From Deltaproteobacteria bacterium (GTDB taxonomy: Bacteria > Desulfobacterota > Desulfobacteria > Desulfobacterales > UBA5852): 64,000 bases of DNA. A program made the position numbers and the translations under genes. Position 1 is the stretch's first letter, and each line of letters starts with the position of its first letter. The notes below the pieces were generated by a model. It ran no database searches, was not told where the DNA came from, and saw only the letters and a program-made list of their open reading frames with translations. The stretch covers positions 372,001-436,000 of the forward strand of contig JAHLLS010000001.1 in NCBI GenBank assembly GCA_020444045.1, in the 5' to 3' direction. This document shows, piece after piece, positions 27,057 through 35,111 of the stretch.

Positions 27057-28360
27057 GCGGTAGCGGCCTGCGAGGTTTGTCCCAATAAGGCCTGGCAGGC
27101 CTGCACGGCGGCATAGGCGCTGGCGATGGCCAGGCCGCTGCCGCACTTTTGTCGAATCCAGTCCTGATGCGCCAGAATGGAACCGGCGGCAAACAGGTTG
27201 GGGTAAACGCAACGGTCCTGCGCATCGACGGGTCGAAAATGAGCGTCAATGCGCAGACCGGCCTGATGGATCGGATGTCCTTCGTCATGGAACAGTTCTT
27301 TACGGTGCCACTGGCTGCGGTCGGCCGGCTGGTGGACTGGCAGGTCGAAGATGGTTTCCCGGATGGCATGCCGGTCGGCATGTAGCCCCTGTCCAAAAAA
27401 GCGGCCGCTGGCAAGCACAATCGCCCGCGCCCGCACCTGCACCTCAGGGGTTTCACCGCCCGCCTGCAAAATGAAGAAATCACCGGCAAGGGACGGCGTG
27501 GGAAGGATTTTTTGCTGATAACGGGCGCGCACGCCCATTTGAGGCAGTTGCCGTTCGAAACATTCCCGCAAACGCAACCCCGTGACAGCCGGCAGCATGG
27601 TGGGAATTTCGAAAACGGGTACGTCAAGGGCTTGCTGGAGTTCGGTAAACACCTGTTGGGTGCGGGCAATGCCCAATATGGCCGGCAGACCCACCGCCCG
27701 GGCATCGCCGAGTTGCGGGCGAATCGCATCCGCCAGCTGCGCCCGGGCCGTCGGGTTTTCCAGTCGGCGCGCCATGCGTTCGGTTTGCAGTTCGCCGGTG
27801 AGGCCTGGAAAAGGCAGGCGTGCCGTGCGCAAATCAGGCCAGCGGTCGTGCAGCACGGCCTTGATTTGGCGGGCACTGAACCCCTTGAGGCCCGGAAAGT
27901 CAACCAGCAGACAGGGGGGCCGATCGGCCAGGGCGCGGTCGATCCACGCCATGCTTTCCGGCCGCGCGTAGGTGCTTTTAAGGGTCCCCACGGGTGTGAT
28001 CACCTGTGCGTTTTGATGGGGGTGGCAACGGTATGGCAAGGCGGATGAATTTAAAAAATCGATGAAGACCTGCATGGCCGCCCGGATGGTGTCCACGCCA
28101 ATGCGCGCATAGGGGTGATCCGGCTGATCATGGATCAGCTGCGCAATGCCTTCCCAGGGGTCGGACCAGCTTTGCGCTTTGGCCACCGGATGCATGCCCA
28201 GGAGATCCAAGAGACCGCTGGCAAAGTTGAGCTCCCCGGTCATGCCCACCTGGACCGTGTCAATGCCGCGCTGGGCGGCAAAGAGTGCGGCGGCCATGCC
28301 CGCCATGCCGGTCCCGATGACCAGCAGATCGCATTCAATTTTGGGGAAAACGGTTGTCAT
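27053..28360 (-). CDS. glpB: anaerobic glycerol-3-phosphate dehydrogenase subunit B
   Basis: GlpB is an FAD/FMN flavoprotein subunit of the anaerobic dehydrogenase that oxidises sn-glycerol-3-phosphate to dihydroxyacetone phosphate. I chose the ATG at 28360, giving 435 residues, because the FAD Rossmann motif VIGTGMAGMAAALFAAQRG then falls near residue 12. GlpB-like features are LNFASGLLDLLG, the QNAQVITPVGTLKSTYARP stretch, and the C-terminal NLFAAGSILAHQDWIRQKCGSGLAIASAY. The ribosome-binding site is weak. It lies 38 bases after glpA. Confidence 0.92.
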   Translation of the reverse strand: MTTVFPKIECDLLVIGTGMAGMAAALFAAQRGIDTVQVGMTGELNFASGLLDLLGMHPVAKAQSWSDPWEGIAQLIHDQPDHPYARIGVDTIRAAMQVFIDFLNSSALPYRCHPHQNAQVITPVGTLKSTYARPESMAWIDRALADRPPCLLVDFPGLKGFSARQIKAVLHDRWPDLRTARLPFPGLTGELQTERMARRLENPTARAQLADAIRPQLGDARAVGLPAILGIARTQQVFTELQQALDVPVFEIPTMLPAVTGLRLRECFERQLPQMGVRARYQQKILPTPSLAGDFFILQAGGETPEVQVRARAIVLASGRFFGQGLHADRHAIRETIFDLPVHQPADRSQWHRKELFHDEGHPIHQAGLRIDAHFRPVDAQDRCVYPNLFAAGSILAHQDWIRQKCGSGLAIASAYAAVQACQALLGQTSQAATA

Positions 28361-28398
28361 GTGATCGCCATGAAGGGGGTTGCCATAACCTGAGAAGG

Positions 28399-29967
28399 CT
28401 ATCCTTGGGTTTTGTCGAGCTGTTCCAAACCGAACACGCCGCTGTGCATGGCTTCCAGCAGTTCGGCCTGGGCCAGGGAAATATCCCACAGCAGCGGCTG
28501 CTGGCCCCGCCAGCGTTTTTCCATAAAAGACCTCAGTTGGCGCAGGCCTTGATCCTGCGCCAACTCGCCGCGGTCATAGAGATAGGCGGCCAGGCGCTGA
28601 CTGCAGAACGTCCCCTGGCAGGGGCCTTTGCCGATACGGCTGCGCAGCCCGATGGCGTTGAGGCTGGGATCACCGCCCTGTTTGCGAATCGATGCGACGA
28701 GCTGGTCGACAACGCTCTGGGGCACCATTTCACATTCGCAGAGCAGCATGTCCTGGGGATCGTTTTGACGGATCCACAGGCTCGGGGTCAGCCCCGGTTC
28801 GGTCCAGCGGGCATCCCCGGTTTGTGGCAGCGGATCAATGTGGGTCCGGCAGGGCTGGCACAGCCCCAGGCGCCGGCAAACCTGGTCGGCTGTTTTTTCC
28901 GCCATCAGACGAAAAGTGGTGAGTTTGCCACCCGAGATCGTGATGAAATTATCGAGGCCGGGGTCGCTCTCGGCATGGTCGATCAGGGCAAACCCGCGAC
29001 TTACGTTGCGGTCGTCGCCTTCTTCATCGTCACTGCTGATCAGCGGCCGTACACCGCAGTAGGCCCGGATATAGCGGGTATTCGCAAGGACGGGAAGCAT
29101 GGCGACCCCCTCGTCGATGATATGATCGACTTCATGGATTTCCGGGTAAATCACATCTGGCGAGGCACAGCGCTCGGAAGTCGTCCCCAATATGGAGACC
29201 GTGCCGCCGGGAACCAGGATGTCGCCGTCGGTCGCCTTGCGCAGCCGATTGATGACCCGCTGTCCGATACGATGATGGGTGACGAGCAGGCTGCCCTTGG
29301 AATAGCGGATACGGATATCGATGCCGGCCAGGGCGGCCACCTGGCCGGCCCAGGCGCCGGAGGCGTTTACCACGACATCGGCCCGGACATTCGTTTCGCG
29401 GCCGGTAAGGGTGTCTCCCAGCCGAACCGACCGGATTCGCCCGGCATGGGTTTCGAAGCCAACGACCTGTGAAAAGCGCAGAAGTTGGCTGCCGTTCTGC
29501 AAGGCGTCCGCCATATTGTCCAGCGACAGCTTGAAGGGGTCGATGGCCGCATCGTCCACGGCATAGGCCGCGATGATGCGGTCCGAGAGGGCCGGTTCCA
29601 TCTCGCGGGCTTCGGTCGGCGTCAGTGGCCGGGCGGGAATGCCACAGGCGCTGCACATTTTTGGAAAATCGGTGATGTACGCTTCGTCGTCACCCGCCAC
29701 AGCGACAAAAAGTCCGCCGGTGTCTTCGATGCAGTGGGGCGCCAGTTTTTTCAACAGCAGGTTTTCCCGGTGGCATTCGGCGGCGGCCGCCGGGTCGGAC
29801 GCGATATAGCGGGCCCCGCTATGCAGCAGGCCGTGATTGCCGCCCGAGGCGCCGGCATTGAGGTCCTGTTTTTCGACCAGGATGCAGTCAACCCCGCGCA
29901 AGGCCAGATCACGCACCAGGCCGGTGCCCGTGACACCACCTCCGATAATAAGTACCTGGGTATCCAA
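28399..29967 (-). CDS. glpA: anaerobic glycerol-3-phosphate dehydrogenase subunit A
   Basis: This is the catalytic FAD subunit. No ATG fits the start: the frame opens with TTG at 29979 and 29967. I prefer 29967 because GAGG sits 6 bases before it and the FAD motif LIIGGGVTGTGLVRDLALRG then starts at residue 5. Other motifs are GASGGNHGLLHSGARYI and SGGKLTTFRLMAE. Past residue about 390 there is a BFD-like [2Fe-2S] region: LLCECEMV and KGPCQGTFC. It leads the glp operon and is divergent from glpR, with a palindrome in the shared promoter region. The 522-residue length is typical. Confidence 0.93.
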   Translation of the reverse strand: MDTQVLIIGGGVTGTGLVRDLALRGVDCILVEKQDLNAGASGGNHGLLHSGARYIASDPAAAAECHRENLLLKKLAPHCIEDTGGLFVAVAGDDEAYITDFPKMCSACGIPARPLTPTEAREMEPALSDRIIAAYAVDDAAIDPFKLSLDNMADALQNGSQLLRFSQVVGFETHAGRIRSVRLGDTLTGRETNVRADVVVNASGAWAGQVAALAGIDIRIRYSKGSLLVTHHRIGQRVINRLRKATDGDILVPGGTVSILGTTSERCASPDVIYPEIHEVDHIIDEGVAMLPVLANTRYIRAYCGVRPLISSDDEEGDDRNVSRGFALIDHAESDPGLDNFITISGGKLTTFRLMAEKTADQVCRRLGLCQPCRTHIDPLPQTGDARWTEPGLTPSLWIRQNDPQDMLLCECEMVPQSVVDQLVASIRKQGGDPSLNAIGLRSRIGKGPCQGTFCSQRLAAYLYDRGELAQDQGLRQLRSFMEKRWRGQQPLLWDISLAQAELLEAMHSGVFGLEQLDKTQG

Positions 29968-30030
29968 AACAGTCCTCAATTGATCGGCGAATCTAAAGGA
30001 ATCTTTTCAGATAAGCGTTTCGACCGTGCG

Positions 30031-30050
30031 TATTTTCTCTTGCGAAAATA
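30031..30050. promoter_or_regulatory. palindromic operator candidate (GlpR) in the glpA/glpR divergent region
   Basis: TATTTTC (30031-30037) and GAAAATA (30044-30050) form a perfect inverted repeat with a 6-base spacer (TCTTGC). It lies about 65 bases upstream of glpA and 180 before glpR. DeoR-family repressors commonly bind TTTCG-like palindromes. The whole 20-base element recurs at 31135 with few changes. Confidence 0.6.
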
Positions 30051-30232
30051 AAAAGGTCGTGTTACGGCCTGCTTATCCACTAATTTCGGCATATAAATCC
30101 TCTTTGACGGTGTTATCGCTAACAGAACAGCCGCATTTTGTCACGTAAATTTTCTTTTATTTACATTTAAACTCAAAATTTTTCTAATACGAATTTTTAT
30201 TGTAAAATCCCGCTATAGAAAGCGTAAAGGCA

Positions 30233-31123
30233 ATGGCCCCTACTCCCGATTATCACGGCAAGGCCAACACGCCGATCAGCCCGGTTGTCGGCAGTCCGCC
30301 GATGAATGGGAAATCCGCCCCGGTGCGGGACCGGCACATAAAAATCCAGAATCTGGTGCGATCCAAAGGGTTTATCACGATTGAACATTTGGCGGCGCAA
30401 TTCGACGTCACGCCTCAGACCATCCGCCGTGATATCAATATCCTGAGCCGTGAAGGCCTCATTCACCGCTATCATGGCGGCGCGGGGCTGCCCCCCAGTA
30501 CCGAGAATGTCGCTTACACCCAACGTAAAGTACTGTGTCTTAAGGAAAAAGAACAAATCGCACGTATGGTGGCGGCCTGCATACCGGATCATGCGTCCCT
30601 GTTTATCAATATCGGTACGACCACTGAGGAGATTGCCAAGCTGCTCTGCGGGCATGAGCGGCTGCGGGTCATCACCAACAGCCTGAATGTGGCCTCGATC
30701 CTGGCCGGCAACGACCATTTCGAAATCATCGTGGCCGGCGGCCTGGTGCGTCCCCGGGACGGCGGCATCGTGGGGCCCTTGACGATCGATTTTATCCAGC
30801 AGTTCCGGGTCGACTTCGGCATCATCGGCATCAGCGGCATCGATTTGGATGGGACCCTCCTCGATTTCGATTATCGTGAAGTCCGTGCGGCCCGGGCCAT
30901 CATCGATAATTCGCGCAAGGTGTTTCTGGCGGCTGACCACACCAAATTCGGACGCAACGCCATGGTCCGGCTGGGCAGTATCGATGAAATCGATGCTTTG
31001 TTTACCGACCGCCAGCCCTCGGAAGCGCTGGTCGAGGCCATGCACGCCGGGGATGTCGAACTGCATGTGGCCAACGCCCATCAAAGGGATGACGCTGGCC
31101 TCAGGGGAGGAAAAACAGGATAA
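30233..31123 (+). CDS. glpR: DeoR-family transcriptional regulator, probable glycerol-3-phosphate repressor
   Basis: A 296-residue DeoR-type regulator. After a 30-residue leader, the winged helix-turn-helix is at about 36-75 (GFITIEHLAAQFDVTPQTIRRD, then EGLIHRYHGGA). The sugar-phosphate sensor domain follows, with INIGTTTEEIAKLL, VITNSLNVASIL and IVAGGLVRPRDGGIVGP, and a C-terminal AADHTKFGRNAMVRL typical of GlpR. A short-spaced AAAGG precedes the first ATG; an internal ATG at codon 24 is an alternative start. It sits divergent from glpA, so its target is most likely the glp operon plus the adjacent site at 31135. Confidence 0.85.
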   Translation: MAPTPDYHGKANTPISPVVGSPPMNGKSAPVRDRHIKIQNLVRSKGFITIEHLAAQFDVTPQTIRRDINILSREGLIHRYHGGAGLPPSTENVAYTQRKVLCLKEKEQIARMVAACIPDHASLFINIGTTTEEIAKLLCGHERLRVITNSLNVASILAGNDHFEIIVAGGLVRPRDGGIVGPLTIDFIQQFRVDFGIIGISGIDLDGTLLDFDYREVRAARAIIDNSRKVFLAADHTKFGRNAMVRLGSIDEIDALFTDRQPSEALVEAMHAGDVELHVANAHQRDDAGLRGGKTG

Positions 31124-31134
31124 AAACGAAAGTA

Positions 31135-31155
31135 TATTTTCACTTGCGAAGATTA
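31135..31155 (+). promoter_or_regulatory. second GlpR operator candidate, downstream of glpR
   Basis: TATTTTC (31135-31141), ACTTGC, then GAAGATTA copies the palindrome at 30031 with three differences over 21 bases. It lies just after the glpR stop and 14 bases before the remnant gene at 31169, where a glycerol-transport operon promoter would be expected. Confidence 0.5.
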
Positions 31156-31168
31156 TACGGCTCTGTTA

Positions 31169-31528
31169 GTGGAATTCTACCGCAGTCCGGCCCGCGTGGC
31201 CTGGACGCCCACCGGTGTCAATGTGCCCGATTATCCGAAACTGGCCCAGTTGTGGTGGCAGAACATCGGCGAGGCGGTTTCCGGTGAAGTGTCTGTGAGC
31301 ACAGCTATGGACAACCTGGCCAAAGAGATGGACCGCGTGCTGGAGCGCATCGTCCGTTCCAAGACACAGGGGGAATGCGGTCCCAAACTGAACCCCGAAA
31401 AGGATGAGGCCTATTGGCTGAATCAGCCCGGGTCTCCCAAAGCCAAACTGGCCAACGAAAAACCCCAAGGGGAAACGGTCGATTATGACAAGTTGCTCCA
31501 GGCCTGGAAGGAAGGGCGGGTGAAATAA
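31169..31528 (+). pseudogene. C-terminal remnant of a glycerol ABC transporter substrate-binding protein (GlpV-like)
   Basis: A 119-codon frame starting with GTG. Its sequence (TPTGVNVPDYPKLAQLWW, EAYWLNQPGSPKAKLANEK and GETVDYDKLLQAWK) matches my memory of the extreme C-terminus of GlpV-type glycerol ABC-transporter binding proteins, which are about 570 residues. The signal peptide and both lobes are missing, so it cannot bind glycerol as such. The coding-like frame extends upstream to a stop at 31121 and so includes the second operator. I infer that a deletion removed the rest of a GlpR-controlled transporter operon. A terminator follows. Confidence 0.7.
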
Positions 31529-31590
31529 GACTCAGGTGAACGGTCATCGGTTTTTAGATGTTCCCCGATCGCCGTGTCTGAACAAAAAAG

Positions 31591-31628
31591 AGCGGGAAAC
31601 AGCCTGAGGGGTGCCTCCCGCTTGTTTT
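31591..31628. terminator. bidirectional terminator between the GlpV remnant and dapA
   Basis: AGCGGGA (31591-31597) pairs with TCCCGCT (31616-31622), followed by TGTTTTT on the plus strand and preceded by AAAAAAG, which gives a U-run on the minus strand. It serves converging transcripts. Confidence 0.7.
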
Positions 31629-31645
31629 TCTGTTTCGTTCAATCC

Positions 31646-32680
31646 TTAGTAATCGGCGTATACCAAATCTTTCCAGTTGGCGGGGTCAGATAAGCGCTGG
31701 TCGATGTCCACCCCGAAAAAGTCCGCACACGGTTTAAGAATGGCGGGGTTGGTCGCCTGCACCTTGCGGGCCGCCGCGAGGACGACATCGATGGCGTTGG
31801 GCACTAGTTTGCCCAGGGGACGCCGGCAGCCGCCGCAAGGCATCCCGAGAATGCTCATCAAGGCTTTGATGGCACTTGGGTTGCGGAAGCGGGCCGTTAC
31901 CGTGCCAAAGGGTGTTTTTTCGACGGTCGATACGGTGACAAGGCCGAACAGTGGCGCCAGATCGTCTTTCAGCGCTTCCGCCTGGTCGCGCTGCTGCGAG
32001 GATAGAAGTCGTACGAGCTCGCTGACAGCTGCCGGCGCGATATTCGAGATGACAGAGACAACCCCCCCGGCGTCGATTTCGGGATCGGTCATCATATCAA
32101 AGGTCATGCCGTCGTCGCCGGATAGGATGGTGAAATCGGGTCCGCAGCAGGTGCGTGTCCGCTTCATGTTCGCCAGGTTGCCGGTGGCTTCTTTGACGCT
32201 CGACACGTTTTTGTGTTTTTGGCTCAAAAGCCCCAGGTCTTCCGGCAGCAACTGGGCGCCGGTCCGACCTGGAATAACGTAGGGGATCACCTGCAGGTCA
32301 GGGAAGGCGGCCGCGATGGGCGCCACGTATTCCCGGCGAATTTCCAGGGAACTGGGACCATTGTAGTAGGGGTCCACCAAAAGGACGGCATCCACGCCGG
32401 CCTGGGCGGCATGTTGGGTTGCCTCCAGGGCCTCCCGGGTATTGTTGCTTCCGGTACCGGCAATACAGAGGCACTTGCCCTTGGTCCGCTTGGCAATCCG
32501 CTCGATAATCTGGTTGTGCTCGTCCCATGACAGGGACGGGCTTTCGCCGGTGGTTCCCACGGCCAGAACGCCGGTGATTCCGTTCGAGATCTGGAAATCC
32601 ACCAACCGGTCGAGTCCGTCATAGTCCACCGTATTTTCGTTAAACGGTGTGATAATGGCGGTATAAGAACCTGATTGCAT
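31646..32680 (-). CDS. dapA: dihydrodipicolinate synthase family protein
   Basis: DapA condenses pyruvate and aspartate semialdehyde in lysine and peptidoglycan-precursor synthesis. The TIM-barrel protein has GVLAVGTTGESPSLSWDEH (the TTGE pyruvate-binding motif near 43), the catalytic Tyr in IPYVIPGRTG and the Schiff-base Lys in VKEATGN. An Arg after the Tyr (GRTG), which binds the aspartate semialdehyde carboxylate in true DapA, is present. At 344 residues it is about 50 longer than typical; the extra part is C-terminal (from about VLAAARKVQATNPAIL onward). The site GGAGG is well placed before the ATG. A related aldolase function cannot be excluded. Confidence 0.85.
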   Translation of the reverse strand: MQSGSYTAIITPFNENTVDYDGLDRLVDFQISNGITGVLAVGTTGESPSLSWDEHNQIIERIAKRTKGKCLCIAGTGSNNTREALEATQHAAQAGVDAVLLVDPYYNGPSSLEIRREYVAPIAAAFPDLQVIPYVIPGRTGAQLLPEDLGLLSQKHKNVSSVKEATGNLANMKRTRTCCGPDFTILSGDDGMTFDMMTDPEIDAGGVVSVISNIAPAAVSELVRLLSSQQRDQAEALKDDLAPLFGLVTVSTVEKTPFGTVTARFRNPSAIKALMSILGMPCGGCRRPLGKLVPNAIDVVLAAARKVQATNPAILKPCADFFGVDIDQRLSDPANWKDLVYADY

Positions 32681-32935
32681 GACGTCCTCCCCATTGGTAA
32701 GCGTGAATCGTGTATTGTGTTACGCCTGCAGAACCTAATGAGGTAAAGAAATGGCGGGATCGTGTCAAGGAAAAAGCGTGCCAACGATGTGTGAGGCGTC
32801 CAAAAAAAGCGGCGTTTTCCCTTGACAGGCAGCGGGGGCCCATATTACCCATGCCCTTTTCAACTTGGCAAGCGACGATCCGCTTCGCCGAAGCGGTCTT
32901 GACGCCTTTTTATGATGACGATGAGGTAACAAATT

Positions 32936-33562
32936 ATGGATAAGTCTCAGAATGCACAGGAATTCATCGCCCAGCAGCGACAGGCCATCGCCTCGAATCC
33001 GGATTGCGGTACATCCCATTACAATCTGGCAGTGGCGCTCATGGGTGTTCAGGAATACGATGAAGCGGAAAGCGAATTACTGGCAGCGGTTGGCTGCAGC
33101 CCCGGATTGGCGGAGGGGTATGTCCAGCTGGGTGCGATTTGTCTGCGGCGGGGCGACCTGGAGGGGTGTCTCAAATGGAACCAGGACGCTGTCAAGGCCC
33201 GGCCGGGCTTCTCGGAAGGGCATGGGAATATCGGCTTCGTGCACTTGCAACTAGGCCGTGTCGATGACGCCATTGTTTCGCTGAAACGCGCCACCCATTT
33301 CAATTTCCGCTATGTGCAGGCCTTTGCCTCCCTGGCCACCGCCTATCTGATGAAGGGCGAGGTGGAAAAAAGCATGGAGGCCTGTCGCCAAGCGCTCAAG
33401 ATCGAGCCCGATTTTCCGATTGCGCACAATAATTTAGGCATCGCGTATATGGAAAAGGGGGAATTCGACAAAGCCATCGAACATATCGACCGGGCTGCGG
33501 CGCTAGGCTATGAGGTGGCCCCTCAAATTTTGGAAGAGCTGCAGCCCCATCGTAAGGCCTGA
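32936..33562 (+). CDS. tetratricopeptide repeat protein
   Basis: A 208-residue protein made of about five TPR units from residue 25 on, each with the W/L-G-Y-A-P-like pattern: SHYNLAVALMGVQEYDEAE, GYVQLGAICLRRGDLEG, GHGNIGFVHLQLGRVDDAI, AFASLATAYLMKGEVEKS and AHNNLGIAYMEKGEFDKAI. TPRs form helical scaffolds for protein contacts. No signal peptide, so it is cytoplasmic. It is the first of two genes upstream of dsrAB and is followed after 34 bases by an unknown gene on the same strand. A partner cannot be named. Confidence 0.88.
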   Translation: MDKSQNAQEFIAQQRQAIASNPDCGTSHYNLAVALMGVQEYDEAESELLAAVGCSPGLAEGYVQLGAICLRRGDLEGCLKWNQDAVKARPGFSEGHGNIGFVHLQLGRVDDAIVSLKRATHFNFRYVQAFASLATAYLMKGEVEKSMEACRQALKIEPDFPIAHNNLGIAYMEKGEFDKAIEHIDRAAALGYEVAPQILEELQPHRKA

Positions 33563-33596
33563 TTTGCTGCGGCCGGAACAACACCCGGCCGCAGCG

Positions 33597-34775
33597 TTGT
33601 TTGTCCCCGGAGGGGTCGCCATCGACATCCGCTACCGTATCACCGGCTATGACGGTATTATTCAACCGGGCCATCCCCTCTGGCAGAATCCCCTGCCCTC
33701 GATGAATCGTGCGGCCCGTCTTTCTGCATCCGCTGATGGAGCCGCGTCAAAAGCCATCACGCACGCCGAATATTTTGAGGCGGTGCGGTCTTATCTTTCC
33801 GATGCGGGCCGCACGCATATCCAAAAAGCCCTTGCCGCCCATTTCCCCCAGCATGAGACCTTGTTTAGGCCGGACCGCATGGACGTCGTTCTGGAAAAGC
33901 ATGGGGAGTTTTATCATCCGGCCCGTATCGATATCATTATACATGAGCGATCGATTTCTCTGGTGCTGAACGTTGCCGTGACGCCGGCCGGCAGTGACTG
34001 CATGACCAGTGAGGTGGCGGCCCTGGGCCAGGTGGCGCAACGGCTGCCGCCGGGCAACGTGCCCACGGTGTACGGGCATACCGAAGTGCCTGGCCCGAAC
34101 AACCTCACGATGCCGATGTTTCTGGCGGACTGGTTTGCCGGTTTTCATGAATTTCACCTGTCCATAAACCCCATGGACGGTCGCCAGGGGATGGTGGTAT
34201 GGGATACGCAGAGCGAACCTTTCTATCTTTCGGATCCGCAACAAGTGGACGTCTATCGTCAGGTGGCCTTTTTGTTGACCCGCGCCTATGATCCGGACTC
34301 CACCAGGCAGATATATCCCTGGCATCATGCCGCCGGTGATTTCGTCATGCGCGTTAGCGGCGCTTCGGTGGATTTGCGCCTCATCACCGTCCGTCAGTAT
34401 GCGCCGACCCTGGATGACGGCGCCAGGGAGCTGGACGATGAGGCGCGTCTGATGGCCCTGCTGGTTTTCTTTCTAAATTTGACATTGCGAAACCGCATCG
34501 ACCGCCGGGATGGGACCGGCGATATGGCCTGGGCCGGTTCGGGAGCGGTTGCCGCCACGGTGAGGGGCGCGATCGAAGCGCTGCCAATGACTATAAAGAG
34601 CAAATTTACTGATTTTTTAATTAGTTATGATATTTCGGAATTGATGGATGTTTTACAGGTGGTGGCGGATCGCTATACCCTCATGCCGATGGAAAAAGAC
34701 CTTGTCCTTGGACACTTGGCATCTCACGGGCAGCAATTGGTTGAGGCGCTTCAAGGGGTGCATAACGCCTCCTGA
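33597..34775 (+). CDS. protein of unknown function upstream of dsrA, start uncertain
   Basis: About 390 residues with no family I recognise. Coding character is clear from about codon 9 (DIRYRITGYDGIIQPGHPLWQN). The start is a puzzle: GGAGG at 33610-33614 is followed 7 bases later by ATC, not a usual start. The TTG at 33597 has no ribosome-binding site, and the next ATG (33702) would lose clearly coding sequence. Visible features are LVLNVAVTPAGSDCMTSEVAALGQ, a Trp/His-rich ADWFAGFHEFHL and a helical C-terminus. Soluble, no membrane segment. AT-rich bases at 34600-34640 differ from the rest of the gene. Co-transcription with the TPR gene is likely. Confidence 0.65.
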   Translation: MFVPGGVAIDIRYRITGYDGIIQPGHPLWQNPLPSMNRAARLSASADGAASKAITHAEYFEAVRSYLSDAGRTHIQKALAAHFPQHETLFRPDRMDVVLEKHGEFYHPARIDIIIHERSISLVLNVAVTPAGSDCMTSEVAALGQVAQRLPPGNVPTVYGHTEVPGPNNLTMPMFLADWFAGFHEFHLSINPMDGRQGMVVWDTQSEPFYLSDPQQVDVYRQVAFLLTRAYDPDSTRQIYPWHHAAGDFVMRVSGASVDLRLITVRQYAPTLDDGARELDDEARLMALLVFFLNLTLRNRIDRRDGTGDMAWAGSGAVAATVRGAIEALPMTIKSKFTDFLISYDISELMDVLQVVADRYTLMPMEKDLVLGHLASHGQQLVEALQGVHNAS

Positions 34776-34927
34776 GCCGGTGTCTGGAGAGCTGTTTTAT
34801 TGGCCAGCGGCGATGGGGTCTGAGGCAGGGAAAACCACAAGATAGAGGGGTTGGGACCCGAGTGTTCACAAGATAAATGGATTTTACCGGGATAGCGCGC
34901 TTAACCCCGTGAAACCATGCTTTTTTA

Positions 34928-34956
34928 TTGACAAGAAAGCGGTTTGATTTTATACC
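34928..34956 (+). promoter_or_regulatory. probable sigma70 promoter of the dsr operon
   Basis: A perfect TTGACA (34928-34933) and TATACC (34951-34956) are spaced exactly 17 bases. Transcription would give a leader of about 145 bases before dsrA. The 336-base gap (34776-35111) otherwise holds no gene I can support. A strong AGGAGG near 35022 is followed only by a 13-codon frame with a zero-spaced GTG, which I do not call. The dsrA start has its own GGAGGT site. Confidence 0.65.
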
Positions 34957-35111
34957 AAACGACTTAATGGTTTAAAATATCCCGTATCGGATGATACCTA
35001 TCGGAATAAATGAAATCGAGAGGAGGTGACGGCGAAGCCCAACCAAAGGACTGGCATCAAAAAATGATAATGTATGGGTAGTTAATTCCTATTTTAACTG
35101 GAGGTAAGACG

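Noticed and set aside
28354-29472. 372-codon plus-strand frame opposite glpA
   Set aside because: Shadow of glpA; no recognisable motif and wrong codon pattern.
35020-35068. Leader peptide (13 codons) in front of dsrA after AGGAGG
   Set aside because: The GTG would touch the ribosome-binding site with no spacing, and the peptide has no regulatory codon run.
34776-35111. HcpR-type or Rex-type operator before dsrA
   Set aside because: No TTGTGAC-n6-GTCACAA-like or TTGTGAAA-like palindrome could be found in the gap.
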